Part shown: positions 34,467-47,466 of the stretch, piece by piece
How the letters are laid out: every line of letters starts with the position of its first letter
Numbering within the stretch: the first letter of the stretch is position 1
Origin: Lepraria neglecta
Taxonomy: Eukaryota; Ascomycota; Lecanoromycetes; Lecanorales; Stereocaulaceae
Direction: 5' to 3'
Assembly (NCBI GenBank): GCA_033220425.1
Contig: CM065646.1
Span: 5,959,501-6,023,500 of the forward strand
DNA: 64,000 nucleotides
Made by a program: the position numbers and the translations under genes
The notes under the pieces: generated by a model
The model's database searches: none
What the model was told of the DNA's origin: nothing
Seen by the model: only the letters and a program-made list of their open reading frames with translations

Positions 34467-36264
34467 ATGTCTCTTCACCGCGTCACCTCTATGAGCTCTT
34501 GCGAGCAGGTTAGAGGCTCGTCGCCTGCGAGATCCGAGCATAAGAATATGTCGTTCAATCCAGTGGGCACGTGGGTTCCTCCAGCTGCGAAGGAGGAACC
34601 CATTGGGGCTTTCGAGGTCTCGAAGGGCAAGCGAATATGTAGTTACTGCCCGTGTCTCCGTCTGGAACTCAATGCTGACATGGATCAATTGCAGTGCAGG
34701 TCGCACTCGCCGTCGTATACTGTCTCTTCGCCGCCGGGGTGGTCTTTGGATACGCCGCAATAAAACCAGTCTTGGTCAAAGAGGGGGTCTACAGAGATTA
34801 TTGTTCGGAGGAAGCAGAGATGGGAGATCCTGAGAAGACGTGCTATGAGCAGGAGATTAGGTAGTGCTCACTCCACCCAAGACCATTCTCCGTGACTGAT
34901 CATGGTATTCATCTAGGCTCAACCTCATGTTCACAATTGCTGCCGTTGCCACCAACTGTGTTGCCCTACCTGTGGGCACCATTCTTGATAAATACGGGCC
35001 TCGAATCAGCGGCATAATTGGCAGCATACTCCTCGCCATTGGCGCCCTGCTCTTCGCCTTTGCTGGGCAGCTCCCATTCGACGCTTATATACCTGGATAC
35101 GTCTTCCTCGCCCTCGGTGGACCCTTCGTGTTCATTCCGTCTTTTCAACTATCGAATACCTTTCCGCAACATTCCGGCCTTATCCTCGCTCTACTCACTG
35201 GCGCTTTCGATTCGTCAAGTGCCATCTTCCTTTTCTACCGACTTATATACTCCACTTCACACGAAACTTTCACCCCACAAAAGTTCTTTCTTATCTATTT
35301 AATTGTACCTATGTTAATCCTTCTTGTACAAACATTTATCATGCCCCAAAACTCCTACAAGACGGTTGGCGAGCTTATTACCAATGCGGAAAATGCAATT
35401 GACGAGGACCAACCCAATGGCTATGGTTCTCAAGATGCGGAAGAAATTCACCAGATACAAGAACAACGCCGCCAACACCGAGAAAGTGTTGTGTCAGAGA
35501 TGACGTCCCTTCTCGGCAAGTCAGGCAACAAGCAGCAGAAAGCTGATGAGAAGAAACAAAACATCAGTGGCGTCTGGGGTGCCCTTCACGGTCGATCAGC
35601 TTTGGAGCAGATTAAATCACCCTGGTTCATTCTCATCACTCTCTTCACAGTGGTCCAAATGACGAGAATCAACTACTTCGTCGCAACAGTACGAACGCAA
35701 TATGAGTACATGCTTCACGACTATCTGCTCGCTGAACGTGTGAATCACGTCTTCGACGTTGCTTTGCCGGCTGGCGGAGTTCTTTCCATTCCATTCATCG
35801 GACTCGTACTCGATAACTTCAGCACGACCTTTGTCCTCGCCCTCCTCGTTACAGGAGCTACTACCATCGGCGTTCTGGGGGTCCTCCCCTACACATGGGC
35901 TGCCTATGCCAACGTCACCCTCTTCGTCCTCTACCGACCACTTTACTACACCGCTGTGTCGGATTACGCAGCCAAAGTCTTTGGCTTTCACACTTTTGGG
36001 AAGGTCTACGGTCTCATCATCCTGACTGCAGGCTTGCTTAACCTCTCGCAATCGGGCCTGGACGCTATGACTCACAAAGTCTTCAATCAGGATCCTCTGC
36101 CGGTGAATTTGATCCTGCTCTTCGCCGTCCTGATTGTTGGATCTGTCCTGGTAGGCTTCGTTTGGCATCAATCCAGACACATGAAGCGGGACCACCTTGA
36201 GGAAGAAGCCGAGGACACGCCTGATACGGCTATCCCTGCTGCTGCTACTAATGGGAGCGCTTGA
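34467..36264 (+). CDS. major facilitator superfamily carrier, Fmp42/SLC43-like
   Basis: Polytopic transporter; relatives include yeast Fmp42 and the SLC43 amino-acid carriers, but the substrate is not known here. Exons 34467-34638, 34695-34860 and 34917-36264 fit by phase (56-nt introns) and give 561 aa. A polar N-terminus of about 60 residues leads to helix 1 (VALAVVYCLFAAGVVFGYAA), then EAEMGDPEKTCYEQE in the first loop. The MFS A-type motif follows as LPVGTILDKYGPRISGIIGS. A hydrophilic middle loop (AEEIHQIQEQRRQHRESVVS) separates the two halves, and the second half carries LVLDNFSTTFVLALLVTG at the matching position. The tail is short and acidic. The start gives phase with both introns. 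Confidence 0.88.
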
Positions 36265-37173
36265 ACATACAAAAGTGATTGCATCCCGTGTCGCGCTCAG
36301 AATTAAAAATTGCATACATGGGAGGTTTTTGTTTGCATATACCCAATTCACTGCTTTTTCTGGGTCGGAAAGGGTATTGCGGCATGGCGATGGCGTTTCA
36401 AAAATGACTGGAGCGTGGAGTTGGCTGGAGTAGGCTGGAGTTTTGTGAAGATGAATGGGAAGTTACCTTTTGTTCTGTACATTTTTTCTCAGACGCTTCA
36501 TTGGTCGCGTCACTTTCGTGGATACTTTCCGCTAGTATGTATTTCCTCACATACTTGGTTACAATACTTTTTCTACCAACCTTCTCGAACATATACAGCC
36601 CATTCACATCTTCTAATAATTTCAATACTTTACATGCCTGCTTACCTTTTCCACTATACATATCTTACACGCACCTCACACGTGTCTGACCATGACCCCT
36701 TCATAACTGCTTGAATTCAATCTTCCTATATACAAAAATACCTTCTCTTCGTACAGCCAGTATCTAAGGACATCCAATCTCCTTCGCTCCTTTTCAACGT
36801 ATAGGTCTTCGACGGCGACGAGGACATGGTCATACGTGATTACATGGATGGGAAGCAACGGTTGACCTCGCTGAAAGCATTCGTAGACGGCAATTCACCT
36901 ACAAATTACACCCAAAATATATGATCAAACTTCTCCAATTCCCATTGGGCGTCTTAAATCCGCCGTCGCTTACAGCTCACAGGTGCAAGAAACCACTTTC
37001 AGCAACTTCCAACCCATTTCACCTCACCCCTTCTCTCATGTCAATTACCTATCACATATCTTTCCTTCGAATACCTACCACATATCATATCACCCTCTCA
37101 TCGTTTGGTCATCCATCGACCACCAAGCACAAATACCCACCTCCGTCTCTGAACGGGGTGGTCATACAATACC
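36265..37173. other. intergenic, entry to the decayed island
   Basis: About 900 bp of low-complexity, pyrimidine-rich and AT-rich sequence with short chance frames only. Confidence 0.4.
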
Positions 37174-38282
37174 ATGTCCAAGCAGAACGGAAAGAATAGG
37201 AAGGCGAAGGCCTCAAGCCTAGGCAATGCTCCCAGCACAAACACTCGCCTCCAATCACCTTTGGGGCGGTCTAACAACAGCAAGTCTGGGACAGAATAGC
37301 TCCCAATCTCGGCCGACAATCGGCCAACTCTCTAGCAGGCTACCGAGAGAAAGAAGAAGAATGGTGTCGAATTGAACTCGAAGATTCCCCGCAACGCGGC
37401 CGTCGAGACGAGTGTACGCCCCTCCACCATCTCCACCAAGACACCGACTGCAGAGAGCAAGAATAAGGATCCCCCTCGCAATACGGCTGCCGAGCCTTAT
37501 ATGGACCACCCAATCACCTCCACAAAGCCACGGACTACCGAGAGCCAGGACGCGAAGAGTACCTCAAACAACTCTGATAAGGCGGCTTCCGAGCCGAATG
37601 CGGAGTCCTCCACGAAGACGCAGGCTGCCGAGAAGGGGAAGACGGAGCCACTACACATAAGGACGACTCAAGCTCGAGTCCAACTTCAGACTCAACCTGC
37701 TCCGATTCCGATTTCGACAATAACGGGAGCAAGCACAAGAAGAGCAGCAAGGACTCGAGCAAGTCTAGCTCAGACAAGGGCTCTAAGGAGGAGTCTGAGA
37801 AGGATAAGGACAATGACTTGGACCAAGGTGAAGAGGAAGACGAAGAGGAAAAGCCAGATGAAGAGGAAGAAGATGACGAAGACGAAGAGGAAGACGAGGA
37901 AGCGGAAGAGCAATATGAAGAGGTAGATGAAGAGGAAGACGAGAACGCTGATACCAAGTTTATCGAGCAAAAGCTCGTCGAGAATGCTAAAGAGAGGAAC
38001 CGAGAGGTGCAGAGCAGCAGAAAGGCTGCATCTAGCTCGAGGCCTCCTCCCAGGCCAGTCCAGACCCCGCTGAGAGTGTTACATTGGGATGCCGTTATTA
38101 ACAAGGACCTCGAGAATACTCGGCCTAAGAGATGGGTGGATCTTAGCGACCAAGTGGACTGTGCTATCGACGCCAACGTCCCGGCTATAAAGCGCCACAA
38201 GTGGTGGCCAGATACATTTGACACCGATAGGAACATCGAGGCGTCCTGCGAGAACTTGTGGACGCTGCAAAGGGTTACCTGA
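37174..38282 (+). pseudogene. broken gene for an acidic Ser/Glu-rich protein
   Basis: From ATG 37174 (MSKQNGKNRKAKASSLGNAP) one frame runs to about 37650, interrupted by two TAG codons (near 37300 and 37335) that would be CAG before C-to-T change. Then the sense frame shifts by one base and continues as Ser/Lys-rich sequence (KHKKSSKDSSKSSSDKG), a long Glu/Asp run (37820-37950) and a more ordered C-terminus (RPVQTPLRVLHWDAVINKD, then KRWVDLSDQVDCAIDANVP) to a stop at 38282. No family is recognised. Two stops plus a frameshift point to a dead gene; the stop type suggests RIP-like mutation. Confidence 0.55.
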
Positions 38283-39886
38283 CAAGAACATGTCCTGCTT
38301 AACTTTTGGACAATCATAATCGAGCTTCTACCTTTTTCTTCATATTGTATTCGTAGGAGCGCTTGCGCCTTCAACACTCCTTCTCGTTTAAATATGATAC
38401 CTACACTAACGCTGAGATAGGAAGATAAGCTTTTTCTAGCCTCTCCTATTCAACGAACCTTGCATTCAAAGGCTATCTATCCCTTTGGCAATCGCAAAAC
38501 CACGTCGGACCCACGCACAGCCAGCATAACGGTATTGAATGAGCATTAACTGCCACCGAGCCCCTAGTCGTACGACATGAAGAGGAAAGGTTTCAGCAAC
38601 CAACGCTCAAGCAACGAGCACGCAAGGACAGGCCGTATATCCATCAAGATTTGGTCGAGGCCATCCTGCGACTGCACCAAAAGGGAAAAAAGCCGCTGTT
38701 CCTACACAATGTCCGCGAGAAAGAGACTACGAGCTACCAAAGCACCTGGCGAGAGGACCCCTGCTGCACAGCTACAAAATATCATGACACAATCCGCCGA
38801 GGGGGCCTCTCAGCCTGCACAGCAGGAGTGCATTACAACACCATCCGTCGACGGGACCTTCGTAAAGTGAGGTTACATCTCCTCACAAGGCGAGCCGATA
38901 CCCAGACAGCTGTCTGCATGGTACTGATGCTAGAAAGAGAGACGATCCTCTTGCCGTGAACTCCACACAATCCCGCTACGTTAATATTACTCTACGTTCG
39001 CATCGAGAATCCGATTTTCATTTCTTTGAGTTTATTGAATGAATTTTGCGCCATAACGGTGAGAGCAGCTCGTTCTAGTTGTGCTTGAGAGGGTGTTGAA
39101 TACCTGATCTCGGAAATGGTGCTCAACCCCGACGGTAGTACCAAAGCTCGAAAGAATGCTAAGCTTAAAGCTGCAGTCCTACATGGAAGAAGTCTAGAAT
39201 TCAAGAACGGGATAGGCTATGCGCAAAAACTAGCTAACCTCCGGATCAAGATATACATCCTCTTGCGAATCAAGACTGTTAGAGGTTGGAACAGGATGGA
39301 TGAGAAGCGAGGAATAATTCCAAAATCTTAAGGGGTGCTAATGTTAATAAATATCCAAAATGGAGTTGAAAAGTGAATAGATTTGGGAAGTAGCTGGAGT
39401 TCTGGTGAAGGAGCCCTGGTAGTCATCTTCTATCTTATATATCTTCTGCTTTTATATCTTAATCAATTTTCAGGCTCCCGACACGATCTCTATTCTAGTA
39501 AAGTATATCGATAAGCGGCATTTTTGTACAGTGCCTAACCTTCACACTTTTACGGTTTTCTTCCTTTAGTATCGGGCAGGATATATACCGCCAATAACCC
39601 CAACTTCTTTCTTCCATATATTTACACTCTGCAATATTATTACATCTGTTCTTCTATTATTACCTAATACACATATTTGATTTTCTATCATTCTTTAGTA
39701 TATATAACGACACATTTCAATTGCTATATATATAGCGCGGGGTTCTACAAATGTCTCAGCTATAACATCTCGTCGTAACCAGAGATATAACTACAATAAT
39801 AGGGAGTCTGATAACTTTTCCAGCAGATCTCGTTGCGACTACAGCCAAGGCTTCAGTAATGTAGAGTTCCAACACCTTCTCAAGAA
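38283..39886. other. decayed intergenic sequence, no gene seen
   Basis: About 1.6 kb. A frame near 38651-38959 (VEAILRLHQKGKKPLFLHNV) and one at 39116-39331 look protein-like for short runs but carry no start or domain and sit among stops. From about 39340 to 39870 the DNA is AT-rich with many TATA runs. Confidence 0.4.
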
Positions 39887-40219
39887 ATGTCTCGGCCCTC
39901 TAACGATTCTATAGGACTAGGAAAGACGCTGGAGGCTTGTTTATATGTACCCCTGACCGCCAATAAAGCCACAGCTAATAGAAAGGTATTACATCCGGGG
40001 TTGATCCTTCCACCCTCGATAAGCCACGAAGACTGGACAGACATAACAGCACGGATAGGGCTTAGCGTCATACTTCACTGTTGTGAAAACGATAAGAGTC
40101 CTGGTATGAAACATAAGGCGGAACAACACCAGTATATCTCGAACGCGAAACCAAGATGGAACAAGGTAAGAACCTACCACCAACATCCACAATGCCGCAT
40201 TCCAATAAGGCTAGCCTGA
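39887..40219 (+). pseudogene. fragment of an SNF2-like helicase
   Basis: The frame reads IGLGKTLEACLYVPLTANK, a Walker A box with the SNF2 wording (normally DEIGLGKT or DEMGLGKT), then VLHPGLILPPSISHEDW, where SNF2 proteins have a load-the-substrate strand. Only motif I and the following strand remain; the frame stops at 40219 and the rest of the ATPase is not found. It is called as a relic, not a gene. Confidence 0.5.
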
Positions 40220-41837
40220 CTGCGCACATACAAGGCTATCGCCTGCCAGCAGGATACGAATGATCTTGCTAGAAAATCACCCACCTCAGGTGAGCTCTTC
40301 GACTTCCATAGCCGGCCAGGTCGGTACTCATCGCCAGGCGTAGGGACTCCTCGTCCCATATATACCAACCGTAACCGATACTCTGGAACTCTGAATTACC
40401 TTTAGAGCGATCGCGACCAGCACGAAGCACAATATAATTGGCATTCGCATCGCTGGCTGGATGCACGGCACTAGAACAGGGGAAACTCCCCTACCTTTAA
40501 AAGAATTTGCAGCCTTGCTTATAAGGCAAGTTTCGGAGACAACCTACGCCAAAATAATCTCTGGTGCGTTAAGCCTTCTATACACGATCGAGGCAGACGA
40601 AAAAGCAATAGCGAGGAAAGAGATCAGGGAATTAGAACCGATAAGTAAGAGGGTTTGTTCTGGGAAGTTTCGGAATAAAACACTCCGTGAGGCTAAGGCA
40701 AGGGCAATCAAGGAAATAAGAGAACACGAAATCTATAAAGACAAAGAGGAATTTGGATAGTCATACCAAGGGAACAATTTCACAACGACGCTGAAATACT
40801 TCGCCTGCCAGGGAACGGTTCCCCTATCACAAGTACCTATCGTTATTAGAAGAGGAACATGATCAGGCAAATCCCTACTCGTTGGCAAACGAGAGTCATC
40901 TACGCTCAATTAATTGCCGATATAGGCTATGATCAGTCAGGTCAATACTCTTCCCAATAGAGTGGTCCAGAGCATCATCCTAGGCCAGCTATTGTTAATA
41001 AGTCAAGGTCACCTATCCTACCAATCTATTTCATCTCAATTAGTTCTGGTGGTATGCCTACTCCAATTCGAACGCTGCCCCGTCCACTTCTGGGGTCCAG
41101 GCAGGGAATAGCAAAAATGGCGAAGGATCGAAGCAAACATATAGTAAGTACAGTCGGACCCATAGCCCGGAACTTGACCATATATGCCTATCTGAAGCCA
41201 AAACTTCGAAAGATACAACTAATCAGAGTTTCAGTATCGTCACAACCAGCTTCAAACTCTCTGGTACAGCCCTGGCTCCGCTTGAAGAGGAGCGCGATGG
41301 CAACCAAGCTGCGCTCCCTAAGCTTACGGAAGTCGCCAACAAGAACGCCAACGAAGTCGAAAAGCGGGGCCAATTGAGCGATTACAAAGTTCAGAAGTCC
41401 ACAGTCTGAGCTCCTCTACTTGGGATTTCGCATTTCTTCCAGCTCTTTGAGCAATCGAAATGCCTTGTTTCCAGCTTCACTAACTAAATATAAACATACA
41501 ATCAGCTCATCTGTGCCTGACATCAACAGTTCCCTAGCTCTTGATTAGTCACAACTCCATACTTAGCGCTCTGCCGTCTTCGAAATGAACACATTTTCCG
41601 CTCGCCTACTTCAAACATCAACAATTATCCTGCTTTTGATCAGGGAAAACATCATGGTTGACACTCACTAGTCTTCGAGGTTACCACCCTTTCTGCTCGA
41701 CCTTGGCTTAAGTTCGGCCAATATATAACATATCGAAGTACACAATCAATTCAGTGGAGCTCAACCGCTTCTCGATAGGCGAGATTACAAAGTATATCGA
41801 CTACGACGAGATAGCCAATATCAAGTAGCCCGCAATT
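40220..41837. other. decayed sequence, no gene seen
   Basis: About 1.6 kb with short Lys/Glu-rich frames (40461-40760) that may be more scraps of the preceding helicase, and short basic frames at 41054-41377. Nothing can be assigned. Confidence 0.4.
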
Positions 41838-43041
41838 TTGGAGGTTCTGGCTAGCGTAGAAGATGACAATATATACTTGCAAGCTGTCGACAAATTCGAT
41901 ACGGCACTAGCTATACAGACCGAAGTAGACTCTGTAAGGTTCGAAGCCGAGACCGGAAGCTACGAGGTAGCCTACAAATTGTTCGAATCCATGAACCAGG
42001 ATAGGCCCCAAAACTATCCTGTGGGTGCTTCCCTAGACTATAATGTCTAGGCGCAGTACTAGGAGGACTATAAAGAGGATAAGGAGAGAATTCGAGCGAA
42101 GACTATAGTCACTCCCTTGAATATCATCGAGCTCCATATTGATAGCTAGTCGGCTTCGTCTGAAAATGTCAAGCACATTCAGAACTATATCGACAGCGAC
42201 GGCGAGCTCAGAGGGAAGGCTATAACCTAATTCATTATAGCTCGTATCGGCCAAGAAGTGCGAGTCCTGAAAGGTGCTTCAGTCGTGTGCGCCTCGGCGA
42301 ATAATTGCGGATCCGACCTACTCGCTCTTGTAATCAACCCATCCGTCGTAGTTATAGATGAGACAGTTCAGATGACGTCCTCTGCCATAGCTGTGCCACT
42401 TACAGTATACACTCGAAAAATGGCTGCCTACAGGTTTGGCGACCCACGTCAACTCGAGCCTACGGTCACTGTAACGAAGGCTAGTAAAGTCGTTCCGACG
42501 TCAAAGATATCTGTGCTTAGCATAATAATAAACTAGAGGTGCGAGTATAACTTCGTTAAAGTCCAGTATCGCATAGATAGAGAGCTTCCTGGGTTTCCCA
42601 GCAACGTGTGATATGAAGGTAGACCCGTCAATGGGCAGGTAGCGGTATTAGACAGAGCTCAAGGCTGCTATTGGTCGGACGAATCCGAAGCATTACGACA
42701 TCTGAGGCCCCAACGGCCAGGGATCGTTGCTAATTATAGTCGATGTCGTTCACGGCGGAGCATTTCTGGAAGAATATGGCACCTCTCTGCAGAATCACGC
42801 CAACGCAGATTCTATTATAGACGACTTGAGGAAGCTTACTGTAGAGGGGTTTCCTAAGCAATTAATTACCATCCTTTCTCTCCACAACGTCCAGAAGGGT
42901 GTCGTCACCTCGAAATTTGTAGAGGAAAGTAATGGCGACACCTGGCTCAAAGAAGTCTCAACCGTCGACGCCTACCAAGGCAAGCAAAATGAACTCGCCT
43001 TCTTCGACATGGTTGCCGCAGGCGACATTCATCACAGCTAG
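41838..43041 (+). pseudogene. broken superfamily 1 helicase (UPF1/NFX1-like)
   Basis: One frame from 41838 to 42536 is cut by several TAG/TAA codons (for example at 42048 and 42228) yet keeps helicase sequence: SVVVIDETVQMTSS (Walker B, motif II), then AAYRFGDPRQLEPTVTVTK (motif III, GDPRQLEP). After a frame change it continues at 42727-43041 with EEYGTSLQNHANADS and STVDAYQGKQNELAFFD, the motif V region (normally AYQGxE). Motif I has not been found. At least four stops and a frameshift make it a pseudogene. The stops are mostly positions where CAG or CAA would give TAG or TAA by C-to-T change. Confidence 0.7.
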
Positions 43042-43793
43042 GGTCCTGCCCTAGCCAACGAGTTTCCGAGGAGTTCAGCATGCTCTCAGCGGCCGAGTGG
43101 GCCAGCGTTCACGTCACCAACGCCATTCGACTTTGCGTTGGCTTGACGAGTAACAAATACGGTCTTTTTGGGTACTGGAACTTCGCCAATTGAGATTTCA
43201 GGACGTGCTATTGTTAGCCTGAGCCAAGGATATCCTGATTCCGAGCAGTGAGGTGCTGGAAACGTGGATTTTGGCAGCACAAAGGAGCATCGAAGTTGCC
43301 AAATTTCCAGTATAGTTGCCAATTTTTCTGTCATTCGCGAGTGTAGTTAAGAAGCAGAGCGATGATCAATTAGCAGGAGCTGAATAGACAGTCAAGTAAA
43401 ACATTATGACAATCCTTTTGATTTAGTCGTAATTGTATGTCTATGAGTTTCGGTGGCTAGGTCTTAGAATAGTAATAAACACTGCAGATATGAAATCAAA
43501 TCGATGACGAACGCCTTGTGTTGCTCTCAAAAAGGCCTAGACCAGATTAAGTTAGTCTAAACCAGGGCCTTTCCCTCGTGTTGTGGTACTCTATTTCCAA
43601 GGTCATCGAAACACCGACCATCGAGCCATATTTGGTGCTCATAAATTACCTGCCATCAAGAATTTGACACGCTGTGTCTGTCATCACGTCGCGTTGAAGC
43701 ATTAGTCTCCACTAGCTTCTGTACGTCGGAGGAAACACTCGCCTTCCGCACCGACACGGCCTCCGCTTGCCCGCTCTCTAAGTGAGCCTCATC
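43042..43793. other. intergenic, promoter of the Zn2Cys6 gene
   Basis: End of the decayed island and upstream region of the regulator gene. No gene seen. Confidence 0.4.
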
Positions 43794-46459
43794 ATGGATC
43801 CCGAGCGAGGGCCGTATTCCGTTCCTCAAACGCAGGCGAGTGATATCGATCCTCGCCTACAAGAAGCAACACAGGCCCCACGACCCTACTCGAACCCTCC
43901 GCCCGAGGATGCAACTCTGAACCAGTTCAGATTGCCTCCACCTCCACCCCAGCAGCAGCAGCAACAGCATCACCCACAACCACAGTATGCTGCCCCTCCA
44001 CAGTGGCCGCAAGATGGCTACGACCCCTACTATGCCGGTCCACCAGGCCAGCAGCCGCCACCCATTACACACATGCCACAGCATATGGCCCATGCGTACT
44101 CCTACCAAGCCCATCAGAACGCCGGGTCAGGTATGCCGTCACAACAAACGGAGGGGAGCTTCAGCGAGTCGAAACGCCCTCGAGCATGCGAGGCGTGTAG
44201 AGGACTCAAGGTGAGGTGTGAGCCAGATCCAGGTAACGGACCCTGCAAGAGATGTGCAAAAGCGAATCGCAATTGTGTCATCACGCCGCCGAGTCGGAAG
44301 AGGCAGAAAAAGACAGACAGTAGAGTTGCTGAATTGGAGAGAAAGCTCGATGCGCTCAGGGCAGAAGTCAATGCAAAGGGAGGCAACCTCAGCGTTAGCG
44401 AAGACGAAAATTATGAGGGCGATACATCCCACCTGATGGGCATGACACCCCAGCAGCAGTCTTCTCCATACTCGACGTTTCCCGGTACCGGTCAAAAGCG
44501 ACCTAGATCAGAGTATCTACAGGATGGGTACTCAGGCGGAGTACCCCCAGAAAATGCATCAGCAACGGCCGGCCAGAACTTTGCACCCAGAGTTGCTAAT
44601 ATGATTGCCGAGACACATTCTACTTCACATCCTGGCCAGATGCCAGATTCTACATTGCTAAGAGGTGTACAAGGGGCAACCTATGAGGACTTGGATGTCG
44701 TAGATCGTGGACTGTTATCCATGGCTACAGCTGAGGATCTCTTCGCGCACTATACCAAGGATATGGTACCACACATGCCAATAGTTGTCTTCCCGACGAA
44801 CAACACATGCGATTTCGTCCGCAAATCGACACCCATCTTATTCCTTGCTATCATGAGTGTCGCTTCAGGCCAAGACTACCCGCATGTACAAGCTACACTG
44901 AACACAGAGATCATGGGCATCTTCGGTGACCGTTTTTTCGTCAAGGGCGAAAAGTCCTTGGAGATCGTCCAAGCTCTCCAAATCGTCACTATATGGTACT
45001 GGCCAGATCCAAACGGCAATTCGAAATACTACCAATTCATACATAATGCTACAGTCCTAGCAATGGAGCTCGGCATAGATAGGAAGGCAAGGCCTATAGG
45101 AGGGCAGATATTTCAGCTTCAAGGGTCGGGTTTGCCTCTATTTAACAATGAGACATCTGAATGTCGAAGAGCCTGGCTCGGCTGTTATTTGCTGTCGTCT
45201 AGGTAAGCCCCTTTACATCTGTCACTTCTACAGATTACATCTCTGTGCGACCTCACGTGCTGACCCTTGATTCTCGTGTAAAGCATAGCAATGGGGAAGA
45301 AACGACCTAGTCTAGTACGACCGAATGCGTACTTGTATGATTGTATAATAAAGCTACCGCTTTCGGAAGATTCTGTGGATTCTGACCAAATCCTTGTGCA
45401 TTGGGTGAAGCTGCAGATTCTCGCAGATGATTTGACAGCTCAGATATCGCCGGATATTGTCAATCTGACCGAAGCCAAGGCGCGAACTGCTTACAAAGCT
45501 TTCGAAAGGCAATTGAAGGACTGGGATGAGGAGAGGGCTGGATATAGTGATTCATGTAAGTCCCTCCTTAGGATGCTAAAAACCCTCTCATCATGTTTCG
45601 ATTCCTGCAAAGAACAAAGTTTGACCAGCATGCTACAGTAACCCTGTCTCTAGCATTCAATGCGGTCAAACTGTATATGCACGAGTTAGCCATGCAGCAT
45701 GAGACTGGTCCTGAACCAGGGAAACCATCACGGAGCAGGGGCAGGCCCTCTTCGCAAGCTTCTCCCTCTGGACAGATAGCCTCGCCAAAGACCGCCTTCG
45801 AATCTAACCTCGGTATATTGGACACTTTCTCAAAGTTCAACGTACAGCAGATCCGCACGCTCCCAATATTCCAATTTGCTCAGATCGCTCATGCTAGTGT
45901 GTCTATGTTGAAGATGTTCTTCGCGGCCAAATCAGACCCCGAGTTCAGCACGCAAGCGCCCTTTACTTTACCGATGATAGAGCAGTACATGAATCATCTC
46001 ATCCAATCACTTCGATCAGCTTCTTCGGAGAGAAGGTCGCTGGGAGCACATGCCTTTCTGATGGTATTTGTCACGATGCAGAAGATGTTCGAAGAGCACA
46101 AGGACGACACCCTGGAAACGATCAGAATGCGCTATGGTTGCATTCCTGGCACGAAGCAAGCGCAAATACTCGACCTAGAAGAGCCGACACCCACACCGCA
46201 GCGAAGGACGGCACGTAGAAGCGGCGAAAGCTCGGATGAGGCCTTGCATTTGCTCAGTGAAGTAGCCATGGGCAAATCAGGAGCGAACGGTTACAAGCCT
46301 AAGGAAGCTCAAATAGTCGAGTCAACATCCCAGCAGTCGGCTTTAGCCGGTGGTGAAATGGCAGCTATGGGCAAGCTGATAGGGGAGGGGGATCTTGGGA
46401 CCATGAGCGATGATGGCTTCTTTGGGATCATGCAGACGATGTGGGCAAGATCGACTTAG
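43794..46459 (+). CDS. Zn2Cys6 fungal transcription factor
   Basis: Nuclear regulator binding DNA through a Zn2Cys6 cluster. Exons 43794-45202, 45284-45555 and 45639-46459 fit by phase (81- and 83-nt introns), giving 833 aa. The cluster is CEACRGLKVRC...CKRCAKANRNC with spacing 2-6-8-2-6 (Cys132 to Cys161). A basic linker and coiled coil follow (SRVAELERKLDALRAEVNA). The N-terminus is Pro/Gln-rich with a short poly-Gln (PPPPQQQQQQHHPQ). From about residue 300 comes the fungal middle homology region (LFAHYTKDMVPHMPIVVFP, then ATVLAMELGIDRKARPIGG and RRAWLGCYLLSSRSIAMGKK). Wording and layout resemble the Leu3/War1 group, but the target genes are not known. Confidence 0.92.
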
Positions 46460-47466
46460 GCAGGCGGCCGTATGATCAAAAGAAGCATGGACTATTATGT
46501 GGATCCGACCCAGAGGGATGCGATGCCGCAGGAGGGGTTTTGCGGATATTGGCGACAGTTATAATTTGATGGAAATCTTGCCCTCAAGGCCTGGGCGCTG
46601 TTAAGTGGAGCTGAACACACTATTCTTGACATAGTCTCGGTTTCAGAACCAGACTGACGTATTTTGAAGGTGAATCTTAGAGTGACGAAGGGCCCAGTAA
46701 GTAATAGAAGGCTTTTGATTAGAAGTCTAGATAGGAACATTCCATTATGTCGCTATAACGTAAATAAATATATACTTAATTATCCTATTCTATTACTGCG
46801 AATAGAAAGACTTTTAATAATTTATACTTTATCTTTCAATTATTTAATACCTAGTATTAAGACGTCGGGGAATTTTTCTTTTAGCGCCGGGTTCCCTGAG
46901 TAGAATGGCCCCCCAATCCACCACCCAACATCGCTTCTCCAACGTCGCTGCCACTACCCCCCTTAAAAGAAATCGGCCGAATCGCGCGACTTTAAGTGTT
47001 AAAACTTCATGGTATTGGTAGTAATTCTAGGATGGAAGTACCGAGTATATCTATCGACCCTGAATATTAAGCTTCTACGCTTGGATTAGGTACGTTCTAG
47101 GGGTGGTTTTGGGGGTGGACGCCCAGGACTTTGTACGTTAGTGGGGTCCAGGTCTAGTAGTTTGGCATAGTAAGCCTGGGGCTAGGCCCGGGGCTTGCTA
47201 GGAGTTAAGGGTCTCGGGCCAACAAGCTAAGGTAATCCCAGAGCAAACGTGATTAAAAAGAAACTTGCATGATTTTTCATTGTGTTTTCACTTATTCTAG
47301 CTATTAATCTTCATTAATTGTCTAGCATGAAATAGAAATGTTCATTGACCTTGCATGCTTGGTAGTCGTAGCTGGGAGAAGTATGTTAGTGGGAGTTAGT
47401 GAAGGTTAGTAAGAGATGATAGCGAGAAGATGAGGAGGCGTAGGGTCCGCGGCCACCGCAACCATA
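46460..47466. other. intergenic with AT-rich, RIP-like stretch
   Basis: From about 46690 to 46860 the DNA is strongly AT-rich. A C-rich segment follows (46900-46980), then mixed sequence. No inverted repeat could be matched by eye and no gene is seen; probably an old repeat scrap. Confidence 0.4.

Noticed and set aside
37535-38377. 280-codon minus-strand frame rich in Ser
   Set aside because: It is the antisense of the Glu/Asp codon run of the acidic pseudogene; the poly-Ser is a complement artefact.
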